Shown: positions 32,273 to 40,452 of the stretch, in pieces
Layout of the letters: each line of letters starts with the position of its first letter
How positions within the stretch are numbered: the first letter of the stretch is position 1
Source: JANNPJ01 sp965200525
GTDB lineage: Bacteria > Actinomycetota > Actinomycetes > Actinomycetales > Kineosporiaceae
DNA length: 64,000 nucleotides
Direction: 5' to 3'
Assembly: GCA_965200525.1 (NCBI GenBank)
Contig: OZ241368.1
Location: forward strand, 7,006,001-7,070,000
The notes under the pieces: model-generated
Database searches by the model: none
The model's input: only the letters and a program-made list of their open reading frames with translations
Told to the model about the DNA's origin: nothing
Program-made: the position numbers and the translations under genes

Positions 32273-33154
32273 TCAGGCGTAGCGGCTGCCGGCCGGGGAC
32301 CGATACGCCTCAGCCATCCGGGCGGTGTGCTTCATGAAGGCAATGGTCTGCCGGAAAGCGTCCGGATCCGCCGGCTGGGACACGTGAATCTTCGTGTCCT
32401 GCCGTTCTTGCCAGCAATAGTCGATGAGCGCGTGCCACTGCGGGTCGACATGCTGTCTGGCCCAGGTCACGCCATCCTTCTTGGAAGTGATCCGGCCCTC
32501 GTGGAGGTCCTGCAGCGCCCGGCAGTTGTTCAGCACCAGGAAGACCTGGTGAAATCGATTGTCAAAGGGCGAGGCATCCTCGATGACCAGCCTCTCCCAT
32601 CCGAGCATCGAGGATTTGATCTCCTGCCGTAACTCGTCGGCGGTCACCGGCGGAGCGAAATCCGCCGGTTCCGGGCCGAGCACCGCCCGGCTGCGGTGGC
32701 GCAGCGTCCAGCGCGACACCAGCGTGTTGTCGTGATCAGATCTGACCGGTGTCCGGGCGCCGTTCCCGAAGTACCAGAGCTGCCGGTCATCAGACTCAGG
32801 GCGGCGACCGTCGGCCCGGTAGGGCGACGACTTCGCGTTGAGCTTCGCCACCGGGAACATTGAGTACTCGAGGTGCTTCACCCAGCGGGTGTCCTGGGCG
32901 ACACACTCGCGATGCGCTGATCGCACCCGGCCAAATTCTTCGCCGCTCAATTCGCTCTTGGTGACAACCATGAAATCGACGTCGCTGGTCAGGTCGAAAT
33001 CACCGATCGCCAGCGAGCCGAGCAGGTACAGCCCCACGAATTCGTCGCCGAGCACTTCTCGCAGTGTGAGTGCGTAGGTGGTCAGCACGTCGTCGAGTTT
33101 CACGTAGGGCGTCAGAACTCCGGGCGTCGGCCCGAGGTCTTCGCTGTCGCTCAT
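32273..33154 (-). CDS. Aminoglycoside-adenylyltransferase-like nucleotidyltransferase (DUF4111-type)
   Basis: This 293-residue protein has the Pol-beta nucleotidyltransferase motif GLYLLGSLAIGDFDLTSDVDFMVV (G-S-x-x-x-G-D-x-D-x-x-S-D-x-D), then a helical C-terminal half like DUF4111/AadA-type enzymes, with DNRFHQVFLVLNNCRALQDL and a final LIDYCWQER region. So it may transfer AMP to a small molecule such as an aminoglycoside, but many such proteins are not resistance genes. Start ATG 33154 is preferred over the upstream TTG at 33163. Its base composition is somewhat lower in GC than the glg genes. It stands opposite the glgE operon and has no functional link to it. Confidence 0.72.
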   Translation of the reverse strand: MSDSEDLGPTPGVLTPYVKLDDVLTTYALTLREVLGDEFVGLYLLGSLAIGDFDLTSDVDFMVVTKSELSGEEFGRVRSAHRECVAQDTRWVKHLEYSMFPVAKLNAKSSPYRADGRRPESDDRQLWYFGNGARTPVRSDHDNTLVSRWTLRHRSRAVLGPEPADFAPPVTADELRQEIKSSMLGWERLVIEDASPFDNRFHQVFLVLNNCRALQDLHEGRITSKKDGVTWARQHVDPQWHALIDYCWQERQDTKIHVSQPADPDAFRQTIAFMKHTARMAEAYRSPAGSRYA

Positions 33155-33300
33155 GAGACTCAAGATATCGACTGCAGAATAGGTACTGGCCGCCGTCGAG
33201 CATGCGGGCGCTCATTGACCGCCGCCGGGCAGCGCGGCTCGCAGCCCCGTCGCTGAGGTGTTCTGAGCGGCGGCGGGGCCGGCTGACTTCGGCGGGGCGT
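33155..33300. other. Intergenic region, DUF3040/nucleotidyltransferase
   Basis: This 146-bp gap precedes the nucleotidyltransferase gene on the minus strand and so should hold its promoter. No clear box, dyad or coding frame was found. Confidence 0.3.
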
Positions 33301-33618
33301 CTAGGTTTTGGATTGGGGCTTGCCGGCGGCTGGGGCCCGGCTCTCGCGGCGGGCCCTCAGGCCGCCGGCGACAACGCTGGTGGACCCGAGCAGCACGACG
33401 AAGCCGACCAGGGCGACGATGATGCCCACGGCTCGCCCGTGGATCACACCCACGGCCATCAGCACGATCCCGAGGACCACCCCCGAGGTGGCCAGCACGG
33501 CCTGCGTGCCGACCCGTAGCCGATGAATGCTCAGCGACGAGGCCAGTCGCGGATCCTCGACCAGAAGATGGCTCTCCATCTCCTGGAGCAGGCGCCTCTC
33601 ACGTTCTGACAGCTCCAT
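33301..33618 (-). CDS. DUF3040-type small membrane protein
   Basis: The ATG at 33618, 7 bases after AAAGGGG, gives 105 residues. It begins MELSERERRLLQEMESHLLVEDP, the conserved cytoplasmic start of DUF3040 proteins, followed by two membrane segments at about 41-62 (AVLATSGVVLGIVLMAVG) and 66-86 (GIIVALVGFVVLLGSTSVVAGG) and a basic tail. The function of the family is unknown, though it is common in actinobacteria. A short membrane protein gene lies 84 bp upstream on the same strand. Confidence 0.82.
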   Translation of the reverse strand: MELSERERRLLQEMESHLLVEDPRLASSLSIHRLRVGTQAVLATSGVVLGIVLMAVGVIHGRAVGIIVALVGFVVLLGSTSVVAGGLRARRESRAPAAGKPQSKT

Positions 33619-33702
33619 GGCCACACCCCTTTCACATGCTGAACGCGCACCCCCGGCAACTGGTTCCGGGTCGCAGAGCCCACTGGGTGGCGTTCTGCTT
33701 CA

Positions 33703-33858
33703 TCATGCGCGATCAGACCAGGCAGGTCCAGGTCGATCGGGCAAAGCGGGGTGATTGAACGGAGCCCGCTCGGGATCGAGGGCCCGGGAGTCGGCCCCGA
33801 GCCAGGGGGCCAGGGCGATGAGGGAGACGAACAGGAGGACGATCAAAAAAGTAGCCAT
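33703..33858 (-). CDS. Small single-pass membrane protein
   Basis: From ATG 33858 the frame encodes 51 residues: MATFLIVLLFVSLIALAPWLG, one hydrophobic segment, then GADSRALDPERAPFNHPALP. The hydrophobic start followed by a G-x-DSR motif resembles small membrane proteins seen in many actinobacteria. The ribosome site (AGAGG) is very close to the start. It is divergent from the MocR-type gene. The call as a real gene rests on composition and the typical pattern, not on a known function. Confidence 0.55.
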   Translation of the reverse strand: MATFLIVLLFVSLIALAPWLGADSRALDPERAPFNHPALPDRPGPAWSDRA

Positions 33859-33917
33859 ACCTCTATTGTGGCCATTTTGGCCTTGCATGAAAGAGCCAAT
33901 CCATCGACACTGGCCTG

Positions 33918-35450
33918 ATGTCGAGTACCCAGCCGGTGCCAGTTGGCCCTTTCAGCCCGCAGATCGCGCACAAGAGCCGGATCAGCGCCCGCGAATTGGT
34001 ACCACTGCTGACCGATTGGGACGCCGCCTCCGGGCCGGGCTACCGGAGCCTGGCCGACCGGTTGCGGTTGCTGATCCTGGAAGGCCGGCTGCCGGTCGGT
34101 ACCGTGCTGCCCTCCGAGCGCCTGCTGGCCGAGGCCCTGCGGACCAGTCGGACCACCACCACCTCGGCCCTGCGCCTGCTGCGGGAGGCCGGCTTCGCCG
34201 TCAGCAGCCAGGGCGCCGGTACCTGGACCGCCCTGCCGAACGCCGAGCCGGCCGCACCGGCCGGTGCCTGCGCGACCAGCTCCGACGGTGAGCCCAATCC
34301 CGGTCCGGGCCGCGGCGACTTCAGCTCGGCCGCGGTCGAGGCGCCGCCCGAGCTCTACGGCGCCTACCAGTCGGCGCTGCACGAACTGCCCCGGTACCTG
34401 TCCGGCAACGGGTACGTGACCAGCGGGCTGCCGGCCCTGCGGGCCCGGATCGCCGAGCGTTACACCCGGCGCGGGCTGGCCACCACGCCCGACCAGATCC
34501 TGGTCACCGCAGGCGCCCTGCAGGCCCTGCACCTGGTGCTGCGGGTGGTGGCCGACCGGGGCGACCGGGTGATGGTCGAGCACCCGACCTATCCGGCGGC
34601 GGCCGAGGCGATCCGCCAGCGGGGGGCCCGGCCGGTGCCGCTGCCGATCGAGGGCGGCTGGGACGTCGAGCGGGCCCGCACCCTGATTCGCCAGACCGGC
34701 AGCCAGCTCGCCTACCTGATGCTCGACTTCCAGAACCCGACCGGGGCGATCCTGGGCACCGAGGGGCGCCGGCGCCTGGGCCGGGCGATCGCCGAGACCG
34801 GCTGCACCGTGATCGTCGACGAGACCATGGCCGAACTGGACCTGCGAGCGGTGCTGCCCCGGCCGGGCGGTGACCAGCGCCCGATCGAGACCCCGCGCCC
34901 GTTCGCGGCGTTCGCCCCGGCCGAGAACGTGATCAGCCTGGGGTCGGCCAGCAAGGTGCTGTGGGGTGGCCTGCGGGTGGGTTGGGTCCGGGCCTCGCCG
35001 CCGCTGATCCGACGGCTGGCCGCCGTCCGGGCCAACGAGGATCTCGGCGGCCCACTGCTGGAGCAGCTGGCCACCGCCGTCCTGCTGGCCGACCTGGACC
35101 CGATCCTGCAGCAACGGCGCCAGATCCTGGCCGACCGTTGCCTGACCCTGCGGGCGGCCCTGGCCGAGCACCTGCCGGACTGGAGCGCGGCCCTGCCCGA
35201 AGGCGGACTGTCGTTGTGGTGCAAGTTGCCCCAGCCGCGCAGCAGCCAGGTCACCTCGGCCGCGCGCACGCTCGGCATCACGCTCACCGCCGGGCCCCGG
35301 TTCGGCCTGGACGGCGCGTTCGAGGCCCGGCTGCGGATCCCGTTCGCCCGCCCGGCCGAGGATCTGCTGGCGATGGCCGAGCTGCTCGGGCGGGCCTGGC
35401 GCTCGGCCGACTACCAGTACTTCGCCGAGAGCAACCTGGTGCCGGTGTGA
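33918..35450 (+). CDS. MocR-type regulator: GntR helix-turn-helix fused to an aminotransferase domain
   Basis: A 510-residue protein with two domains. Residues about 40-105 are a GntR winged helix: YRSLADRLRLLILEGRLPVGTVLPSERLLAEAL then TTTTSALRLLREAGF. Residues about 140-495 form a type I PLP fold: YPAAAEAIRQRG, YLMLDFQNPTGAIL, and the Schiff-base Lys in ISLGSASKVLWGGLRVGW. MocR/PdxR/YczR proteins bind PLP-linked effectors and control nearby transport or amino-acid genes. The 59-bp divergent gap to the small membrane protein gene makes that gene a likely target. Confidence 0.9.
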   Translation: MSSTQPVPVGPFSPQIAHKSRISARELVPLLTDWDAASGPGYRSLADRLRLLILEGRLPVGTVLPSERLLAEALRTSRTTTTSALRLLREAGFAVSSQGAGTWTALPNAEPAAPAGACATSSDGEPNPGPGRGDFSSAAVEAPPELYGAYQSALHELPRYLSGNGYVTSGLPALRARIAERYTRRGLATTPDQILVTAGALQALHLVLRVVADRGDRVMVEHPTYPAAAEAIRQRGARPVPLPIEGGWDVERARTLIRQTGSQLAYLMLDFQNPTGAILGTEGRRRLGRAIAETGCTVIVDETMAELDLRAVLPRPGGDQRPIETPRPFAAFAPAENVISLGSASKVLWGGLRVGWVRASPPLIRRLAAVRANEDLGGPLLEQLATAVLLADLDPILQQRRQILADRCLTLRAALAEHLPDWSAALPEGGLSLWCKLPQPRSSQVTSAARTLGITLTAGPRFGLDGAFEARLRIPFARPAEDLLAMAELLGRAWRSADYQYFAESNLVPV

Positions 35451-35561
35451 ATCATTGCCCTACTTAGCGTGTCTGCATCATCACTTAGCGTGGTATCGCG
35501 CTAACTTCGCCTCCTCATCGGGGGACGGCGCGTCGAGGTCGACGCGCGGGCGGGGGCTCTC
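35451..35561. promoter_or_regulatory. Promoter region of the three-paralog operon with TTAGCG repeats
   Basis: The 111-bp gap contains two identical 10-mers, ACTTAGCGTG at 35462-35471 and 35483-35492, starting 21 bases apart (two helical turns), plus an inverted TTAGCG half-site at 35499-35504 (CGCTAA). The arrangement suits binding of a regulator on one face of the DNA. The GGGGG run at about 35552-35556 may be the ribosome site of the TTG start at 35562. Confidence 0.5.
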
Positions 35562-37985
35562 TTGCGGACGGCACGAACAGTTCGGACCAGCACCGGACGA
35601 CGGGACCGGCAGCGCTGGTCCGGGGCGGGCCTGCTGGCCGGGTCGGCGCTGATCGCGGCCCTGCTGACCCCCGGCGCGAACCCGGCTGCCCGCGACCGTC
35701 TCCTGGGCGCGGTCCCAGCCGGTCCGGCGGCCCCGACGCCGGCCGCCCCGCCCGCGAGGGCCGTGCCCCGCCACCATTCCGACGTGGTCGGGCTGCACCT
35801 GCTGGCCGCCTCCGCCGAGGGCTACCTGGTCAGCCGGGGCGGACCCGCCTTGAACGGGTCGAGCGAGCTGCTGGCCGGACGCCGCGGTGCGACGCTGGCC
35901 GAGCAGGACCTGCGTCCGCGCGGCTACCGGACCGTCTACGACGTCAGCGGGCGGATCTTCAGCTGGGCCGACTCCGGCGCCGACCCGGCCCGTTGGCGGG
36001 TGCACCGGACCGATCTGAAGACCGGCACCGCGCACAGTTTCGCCAGCGCCGGTGAGCCGATGGCCTGGACGCCGGACGGCTGGATCAGCTGGCAGGGTTC
36101 GACCCTGACCCGGTACGTGGCCGGCGTCTCCCACCGGGTGGTGCTGCACGGCGTCCGGGCCCCGGGCCGCGGTGGCCCGGCCCGGCCCGTGGTCAGCGCC
36201 GACGCCGCCGGCCTGGTGGTGCACGCCGCCATGTCGGCCGGGTCGGAACCGAAGGACCGGATCGTGCTGGTTCCTCTCGACGACGCCGCGCCCGCGGTGG
36301 CCCGGACCGTGCTGGCGTCGGTGCCGTACCCGAGCGTGGAGACCTCGATCGCCACCAGCGGTCTCGGCGCCCAGGCCCTCTCCGAGCGGCTGGTGGCCTG
36401 GGTGTCCTGGTCGGACTCCGGCCGACGCGAGCAGGTGCTGCACCGGCAGCCGCGCGCGGGTGGCCCGCAGACCACCCTGGTGCTGCCCGACGACGTCGAC
36501 CTGAGCACCCTGACCGCGGCCGGTGACCGGGTGGCGATGCTCCGAACCCCCGGGGCCCAGGGCACCACCGAGGTGGCGGTGCTCGGCGACGGTGGCTGGC
36601 GAACGGTGACCCTGCCCGGCCCGACCCGGGGCCTGCGCGCCGCCGGGTCGGAGTTCTTCGCCGCCGTCGACGGGCCGACCGGGGTCGCCGGGGTCTACGC
36701 GATCGGTTCCGGCGGGGCGTTCCGGGTGGCCCGGGTGCCGGCGCCGACGGTCGGGGTCACCGCGGTCAGCCTGAGCGCCGGCCGGCTGTCGTATCTCGAC
36801 TCGGCCGTGCACGGCGGCCAGGACGGCGCCCTCTGGCAGCGTGCCGTCACCGGCGGTACCGGCGGCCGGCCGGTGAAGTTCGGCCCCGAGCACCGGATCG
36901 CCCCGCCCGGGCCCCAGACCGACGGGCCCGACCTGGCCATGTCGCTGTCCACCTCGGCCGGGCGGGCCCTGGCGCAGACCCGGACCGAGACGCCGGCCGC
37001 CTACCGGCTGCTCGACCGGGGCCGGCCACCCGCGGCCGGCCATCTGCTGCCGGTGACCGGCCGGCCGGCCACCGTGCGGGCCTCGGGCCCGTACACCCTG
37101 GTCGGCTCTCAGGTGTTCGGCCCGGACGCCGAACCCGTGCTCGACCTCGATACTCAGGCCGGGACGGACGCCGACCTGTTCGGCTCCGAACTGATCCACA
37201 GCTCGGCCGACGGCACGGTCCGGGTCCGGGACGTGACCGCCCCGGTGTCGCTGCTCACCCCGACCACGCTGGCCGAGAGCCCGGCCTGCGCCCGCGACCA
37301 CCTGGACGGCAGCTGCCCGACCGTGGTGGCGATCTGGGGGCCGACCGTGGCCTGGAGCCGGCGTGACGGCACGATCTCGATCCGGACCCGGCCCGACCCG
37401 GCGATCCGGTCGGTGGCGACCGGCGAGCGGGTCACCGACCTGCGCCTGAGCGAGGGCGTGCTGGCCTGGCGGACGCCGAACGCCGGTGGGGCCGAGGGCA
37501 ATCGGGACAGCATCCGGCTGCTCGACCTGACCTCGGCCCGGTCGCGGCCGCTGACCATGACCGGCCTGAGCGCGGTCTCGGTGGACGGTCACCTGATGGC
37601 CGGGATCGACGCGCAAGGCCGGGTCGCGGTCCGGGCCCTGCCGTTCGGCGGTTCGAAGCGGTATCCACCGCGGTTGCTCGGGGTGACGGCGTCAACGGAC
37701 TTCACCATCCCGGGCCGATGGAGCCCAGGGTTCGACGCCACCACCGAGCTCACCGGGGTGCGCCTGACCCTGGCCCGGGACGGCGTGGTGGTGCGGACGC
37801 TGACCGGCTCGGGCGCCGACGGGTCGATCCGCAACCTGCACTGGGACGGCACCGACGATGCCGGAAATCCGCTTCCGGCCGGGACTTACGGCTGGCGGCT
37901 GGCCGCCGCGGCCAAGGACGGTGGCGGGCCGCTGGTCACCGCGGACGCCCGGGCCCTGACCGGAAGCGTCCGGCTGGCCCGATGA
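35562..37985 (+). CDS. Exported repeat protein, paralog 1 of 3, with FlgD-type Ig domain
   Basis: An 807-residue protein starting with TTG. Residues about 20-40 (SGAGLLAGSALIAALLTPGA) are an export or anchor segment after a basic start. About 70-690 form beta-rich repeats with recurring HLLAASAEGYLVSRGGP and WGPTVAWSRRDG blocks, like a beta-propeller. Residues about 715-807 match the FlgD-like Ig fold: TGVRLTLARDGVVVRTL, SIRNLHWDGTDDAGNPLPAGTYGW. The protein is alignable with the next two genes along most of its length. The next gene starts in this stop (ATGA). The role is unknown; a surface or cell-wall scaffold is likely. Confidence 0.72.
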   Translation: MRTARTVRTSTGRRDRQRWSGAGLLAGSALIAALLTPGANPAARDRLLGAVPAGPAAPTPAAPPARAVPRHHSDVVGLHLLAASAEGYLVSRGGPALNGSSELLAGRRGATLAEQDLRPRGYRTVYDVSGRIFSWADSGADPARWRVHRTDLKTGTAHSFASAGEPMAWTPDGWISWQGSTLTRYVAGVSHRVVLHGVRAPGRGGPARPVVSADAAGLVVHAAMSAGSEPKDRIVLVPLDDAAPAVARTVLASVPYPSVETSIATSGLGAQALSERLVAWVSWSDSGRREQVLHRQPRAGGPQTTLVLPDDVDLSTLTAAGDRVAMLRTPGAQGTTEVAVLGDGGWRTVTLPGPTRGLRAAGSEFFAAVDGPTGVAGVYAIGSGGAFRVARVPAPTVGVTAVSLSAGRLSYLDSAVHGGQDGALWQRAVTGGTGGRPVKFGPEHRIAPPGPQTDGPDLAMSLSTSAGRALAQTRTETPAAYRLLDRGRPPAAGHLLPVTGRPATVRASGPYTLVGSQVFGPDAEPVLDLDTQAGTDADLFGSELIHSSADGTVRVRDVTAPVSLLTPTTLAESPACARDHLDGSCPTVVAIWGPTVAWSRRDGTISIRTRPDPAIRSVATGERVTDLRLSEGVLAWRTPNAGGAEGNRDSIRLLDLTSARSRPLTMTGLSAVSVDGHLMAGIDAQGRVAVRALPFGGSKRYPPRLLGVTASTDFTIPGRWSPGFDATTELTGVRLTLARDGVVVRTLTGSGADGSIRNLHWDGTDDAGNPLPAGTYGWRLAAAAKDGGGPLVTADARALTGSVRLAR

Positions 37986-40285
37986 GAGCCCCTCGCCGCC
38001 GGACGATTCGGCTCGCCGTCGTCCTGCTGGGCCTGCTCGCCGCCCCGGCGGGCGCCGCCGTCCCCGCCGGCGCCGTCCTCCCCGCCGGCACCGTCCTCCC
38101 CGCCGGCACCGTCCTCCCCGGGCCTTCCCCCGTTCCCGGCTCGGCCGGACCGAAGGAACTGGCGGTCCCGGCCCAGGCCGCCGACAGCACGTCGCTGTCC
38201 CTGGTCGGGGCCTCGGCCCAGGGTTTCGCGGTCCGTCAGGGTCCGGCGGCCACGCTGCTGGTCGGCCCGCCCGGCTCCACCCTGCGGCAGCTCGACGAGC
38301 CGACCCGCACCAGCTCCTTCCGGGCCGGCCTGGTCGAGCTGGGCTCGGTCGGCGCGGTCAGCGCCTGGCGGGTGCCCGGCGTCGTCTGGAGCCCGTCCTC
38401 GCCCCCCGAACTGCACCGCCTCGACCTGGCCCACGGGCCGGACCGGGTGATCGCGGCCGCCGAGCTGCCCGACGTGCCGGTCGCGACCACCGCGAACGGC
38501 TGGATCGGCTACGCCGACGGCCGCCTGACCCGGCACGAGCTCGGACCCACCCGATCGGCCCGCGCGACCGCGCTGCTCACCGGCCTCGACGAGCAACCCC
38601 AGGTGGCGGCCGACCGGACCGGCGCCCTGGTCGCCGTCCGCCGGCTCGCGGACGGCGGCGAGGGCGTCTCCTACCGCGTCGACCTGGTCGACCTCACCTC
38701 GGCGCCGCCCGCGGTCGTCCGGATCGCCGACTCGCCGTCGCCGCTGAGCGAACCGGCCCTCTCGGCCAGCACGCTGGCCTGGATCACCACCGGCCCGGAC
38801 GGACGCCCGGTGATCAACCGTCGGAGCCGCTCCGGCGGCGCGACCGACCGGTACACCGACCAGGCCTGGCCGCAGAGCCCGCCGGCCGTGGCCGGGGACC
38901 GGGTCGGCCGGCTGGTGCACCCGGCGTCCGGCTGGGCCCTGCGCGTCTTCGGAGCCGGGACGACGTCGATCCCCCTGCCCGGGCCGGCCGCCGGTCTCAT
39001 CGGCGTCGGCCGCCGGTTCTACACCGCGGTCGGCGGACCGATCGGCACCGCCGGCGTCTACGCGGTGGACCCGGCCGCCGGCACGGCCGAACGGGTGGCC
39101 GGCGTACCGGCCCAGACCGTGGCGCCGCGCTCGGTCAGCCTCAGCTCGGGGCAGCTGCAGGTGGCCGACCGGTCCCGCGGCCAGCAGGCCGGGCTGACCC
39201 TGCGCCGCCGGCCGCTGAGCACCACGAGCGGGCCGGCCCGGCTCGGACCGGCCGAGCTGCTCCCGGCCCGGGCGGCGCTGGTGCAGGGCACAGCCTTCTC
39301 GGCCGCCCGCGGGGTCAGCGGCGCCCCCGGCGGTGGCTTCCAGCTGCTCGACCGAGGCACGGTCACCCACACCCTGCAGGTGCCCGCGGCCGACTACTTC
39401 GATCAGCTCCAGTCCTCCGGCCCCTACAGCCGGATCGGGCCGGTCGTGATCGACGCCGGCGGCAAGCAGGTGCTGGACACCAGCTCGCTCGGCGCGCGCA
39501 GTGTGCAGCTCTACGGGCCGCTGCTGGCCTTCGCCGACCGGCGCGGGGTCTGGCTGCGCGACCTGGCCCACCCTCCGTCGGCGACCAACCCGGTGAGCGT
39601 GTCCGGGCCCTGTGCCGACTGCGGGCCGGTGGCGATCTGGGGCACCACCGTGGCCTGGAGCACCGGCTCGGCCGTCGTGGTGCGGACCCTGGGCGGGCGA
39701 GGCTCGCGGCGGGTCGCGACCGGCTCCACGCCGTCCCACCTGATTCTGGCCGAGAAGTCGCTGACCTGGCAGACCGGCACGTTCAGCGCCACCACCAGCC
39801 ACACGCTGGACCTGAGCGTGACCACCTCGAGCCCGGTCGACCTCGGCCCGGCGACCCCGCTGGCGGTCGACGGGCACTGGCTGCTGGCCGAATCCGCCCC
39901 CGGGTCGGGCCGGTACGGGGTGCGGCGGCTGCCGTTCGGGTCGGCCCAGCGCCCTCGCCTGATCGGGGCCGTGGTGCCGGCCACGTTCAGCCCCGGTGCC
40001 GGGGCCCCGCCCTGGCGTCCGGCCTTCGACACCAGCAAGCCGCTGACCGGCGTCGAGCTGACCGTCCGGGACGCCGCCGGCCGGGTGGTCGCGGTCCGGA
40101 CCGGATCCGGCCCGGACGGCTCGATCCGGGATCTGGCCTGGGACGGGCGCGCCGATTCAGGCCGGGCCGCACCGGCCGGGGACTACCGCTGGGCCCTCAC
40201 CGCCCGGGCCCAGGACGGCGAGGGTCCGCTGAGCGCCGCCGACGGGACCGGGCCGATCAGCGGCCCGCTGCTGCTGCGCCGCTGA
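37982..40285 (+). CDS. Exported repeat protein, paralog 2 of 3, with FlgD-type Ig domain
   Basis: The ATG at 37982 overlaps the previous stop by 4 bases and gives 767 residues. A classic signal peptide is seen (MRAPRRRTIRLAVVLLGLLA, then APAGA). LPAGTV repeats follow at 22-45. The main part has SLVGASAQGFAVRQGPAATL near the N-terminus, a CxxC pair (CADCGPVAIWGTTVAWS) around 540-560, and the FlgD-type end, VELTVRDAAGRVV and SIRDLAWDGRADSGRAAPAG. Same order as paralogs 1 and 3, so the set arose by tandem duplication. No enzymatic motif is visible. Confidence 0.72.
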   Translation: MRAPRRRTIRLAVVLLGLLAAPAGAAVPAGAVLPAGTVLPAGTVLPGPSPVPGSAGPKELAVPAQAADSTSLSLVGASAQGFAVRQGPAATLLVGPPGSTLRQLDEPTRTSSFRAGLVELGSVGAVSAWRVPGVVWSPSSPPELHRLDLAHGPDRVIAAAELPDVPVATTANGWIGYADGRLTRHELGPTRSARATALLTGLDEQPQVAADRTGALVAVRRLADGGEGVSYRVDLVDLTSAPPAVVRIADSPSPLSEPALSASTLAWITTGPDGRPVINRRSRSGGATDRYTDQAWPQSPPAVAGDRVGRLVHPASGWALRVFGAGTTSIPLPGPAAGLIGVGRRFYTAVGGPIGTAGVYAVDPAAGTAERVAGVPAQTVAPRSVSLSSGQLQVADRSRGQQAGLTLRRRPLSTTSGPARLGPAELLPARAALVQGTAFSAARGVSGAPGGGFQLLDRGTVTHTLQVPAADYFDQLQSSGPYSRIGPVVIDAGGKQVLDTSSLGARSVQLYGPLLAFADRRGVWLRDLAHPPSATNPVSVSGPCADCGPVAIWGTTVAWSTGSAVVVRTLGGRGSRRVATGSTPSHLILAEKSLTWQTGTFSATTSHTLDLSVTTSSPVDLGPATPLAVDGHWLLAESAPGSGRYGVRRLPFGSAQRPRLIGAVVPATFSPGAGAPPWRPAFDTSKPLTGVELTVRDAAGRVVAVRTGSGPDGSIRDLAWDGRADSGRAAPAGDYRWALTARAQDGEGPLSAADGTGPISGPLLLRR
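38078..38113. repeat. 18-bp tandem repeat encoding LPAGTV
   Basis: Two perfect copies of CTCCCCGCCGGCACCGTC, with a third near-copy just upstream and a partial copy downstream. It lies directly after the signal-peptide codons of paralog 2, so the mature N-terminus may vary in length. Confidence 0.7.
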
Positions 40286-40452
40286 CCCGCCGACTCTCCC
40301 CCGCCTTTCCCTTTCCCCGGTTCGGCTGCACCCGATCGGATGGGACGGCGCTCACACCACACCCGGGCCGGCCGATACGGGAGGTGAGAGTCCCGCACGA
40401 TCGTCGACCGAAGGCGCCGGTCGCTCCAGTCAGGCGCACGGGGTGGAGCGCC

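Noticed and set aside
32273..33154. Calling the nucleotidyltransferase a confirmed aadA resistance gene
   Set aside because: Only the general nucleotidyltransferase motif and DUF4111-like end can be seen; resistance cannot be claimed from this.
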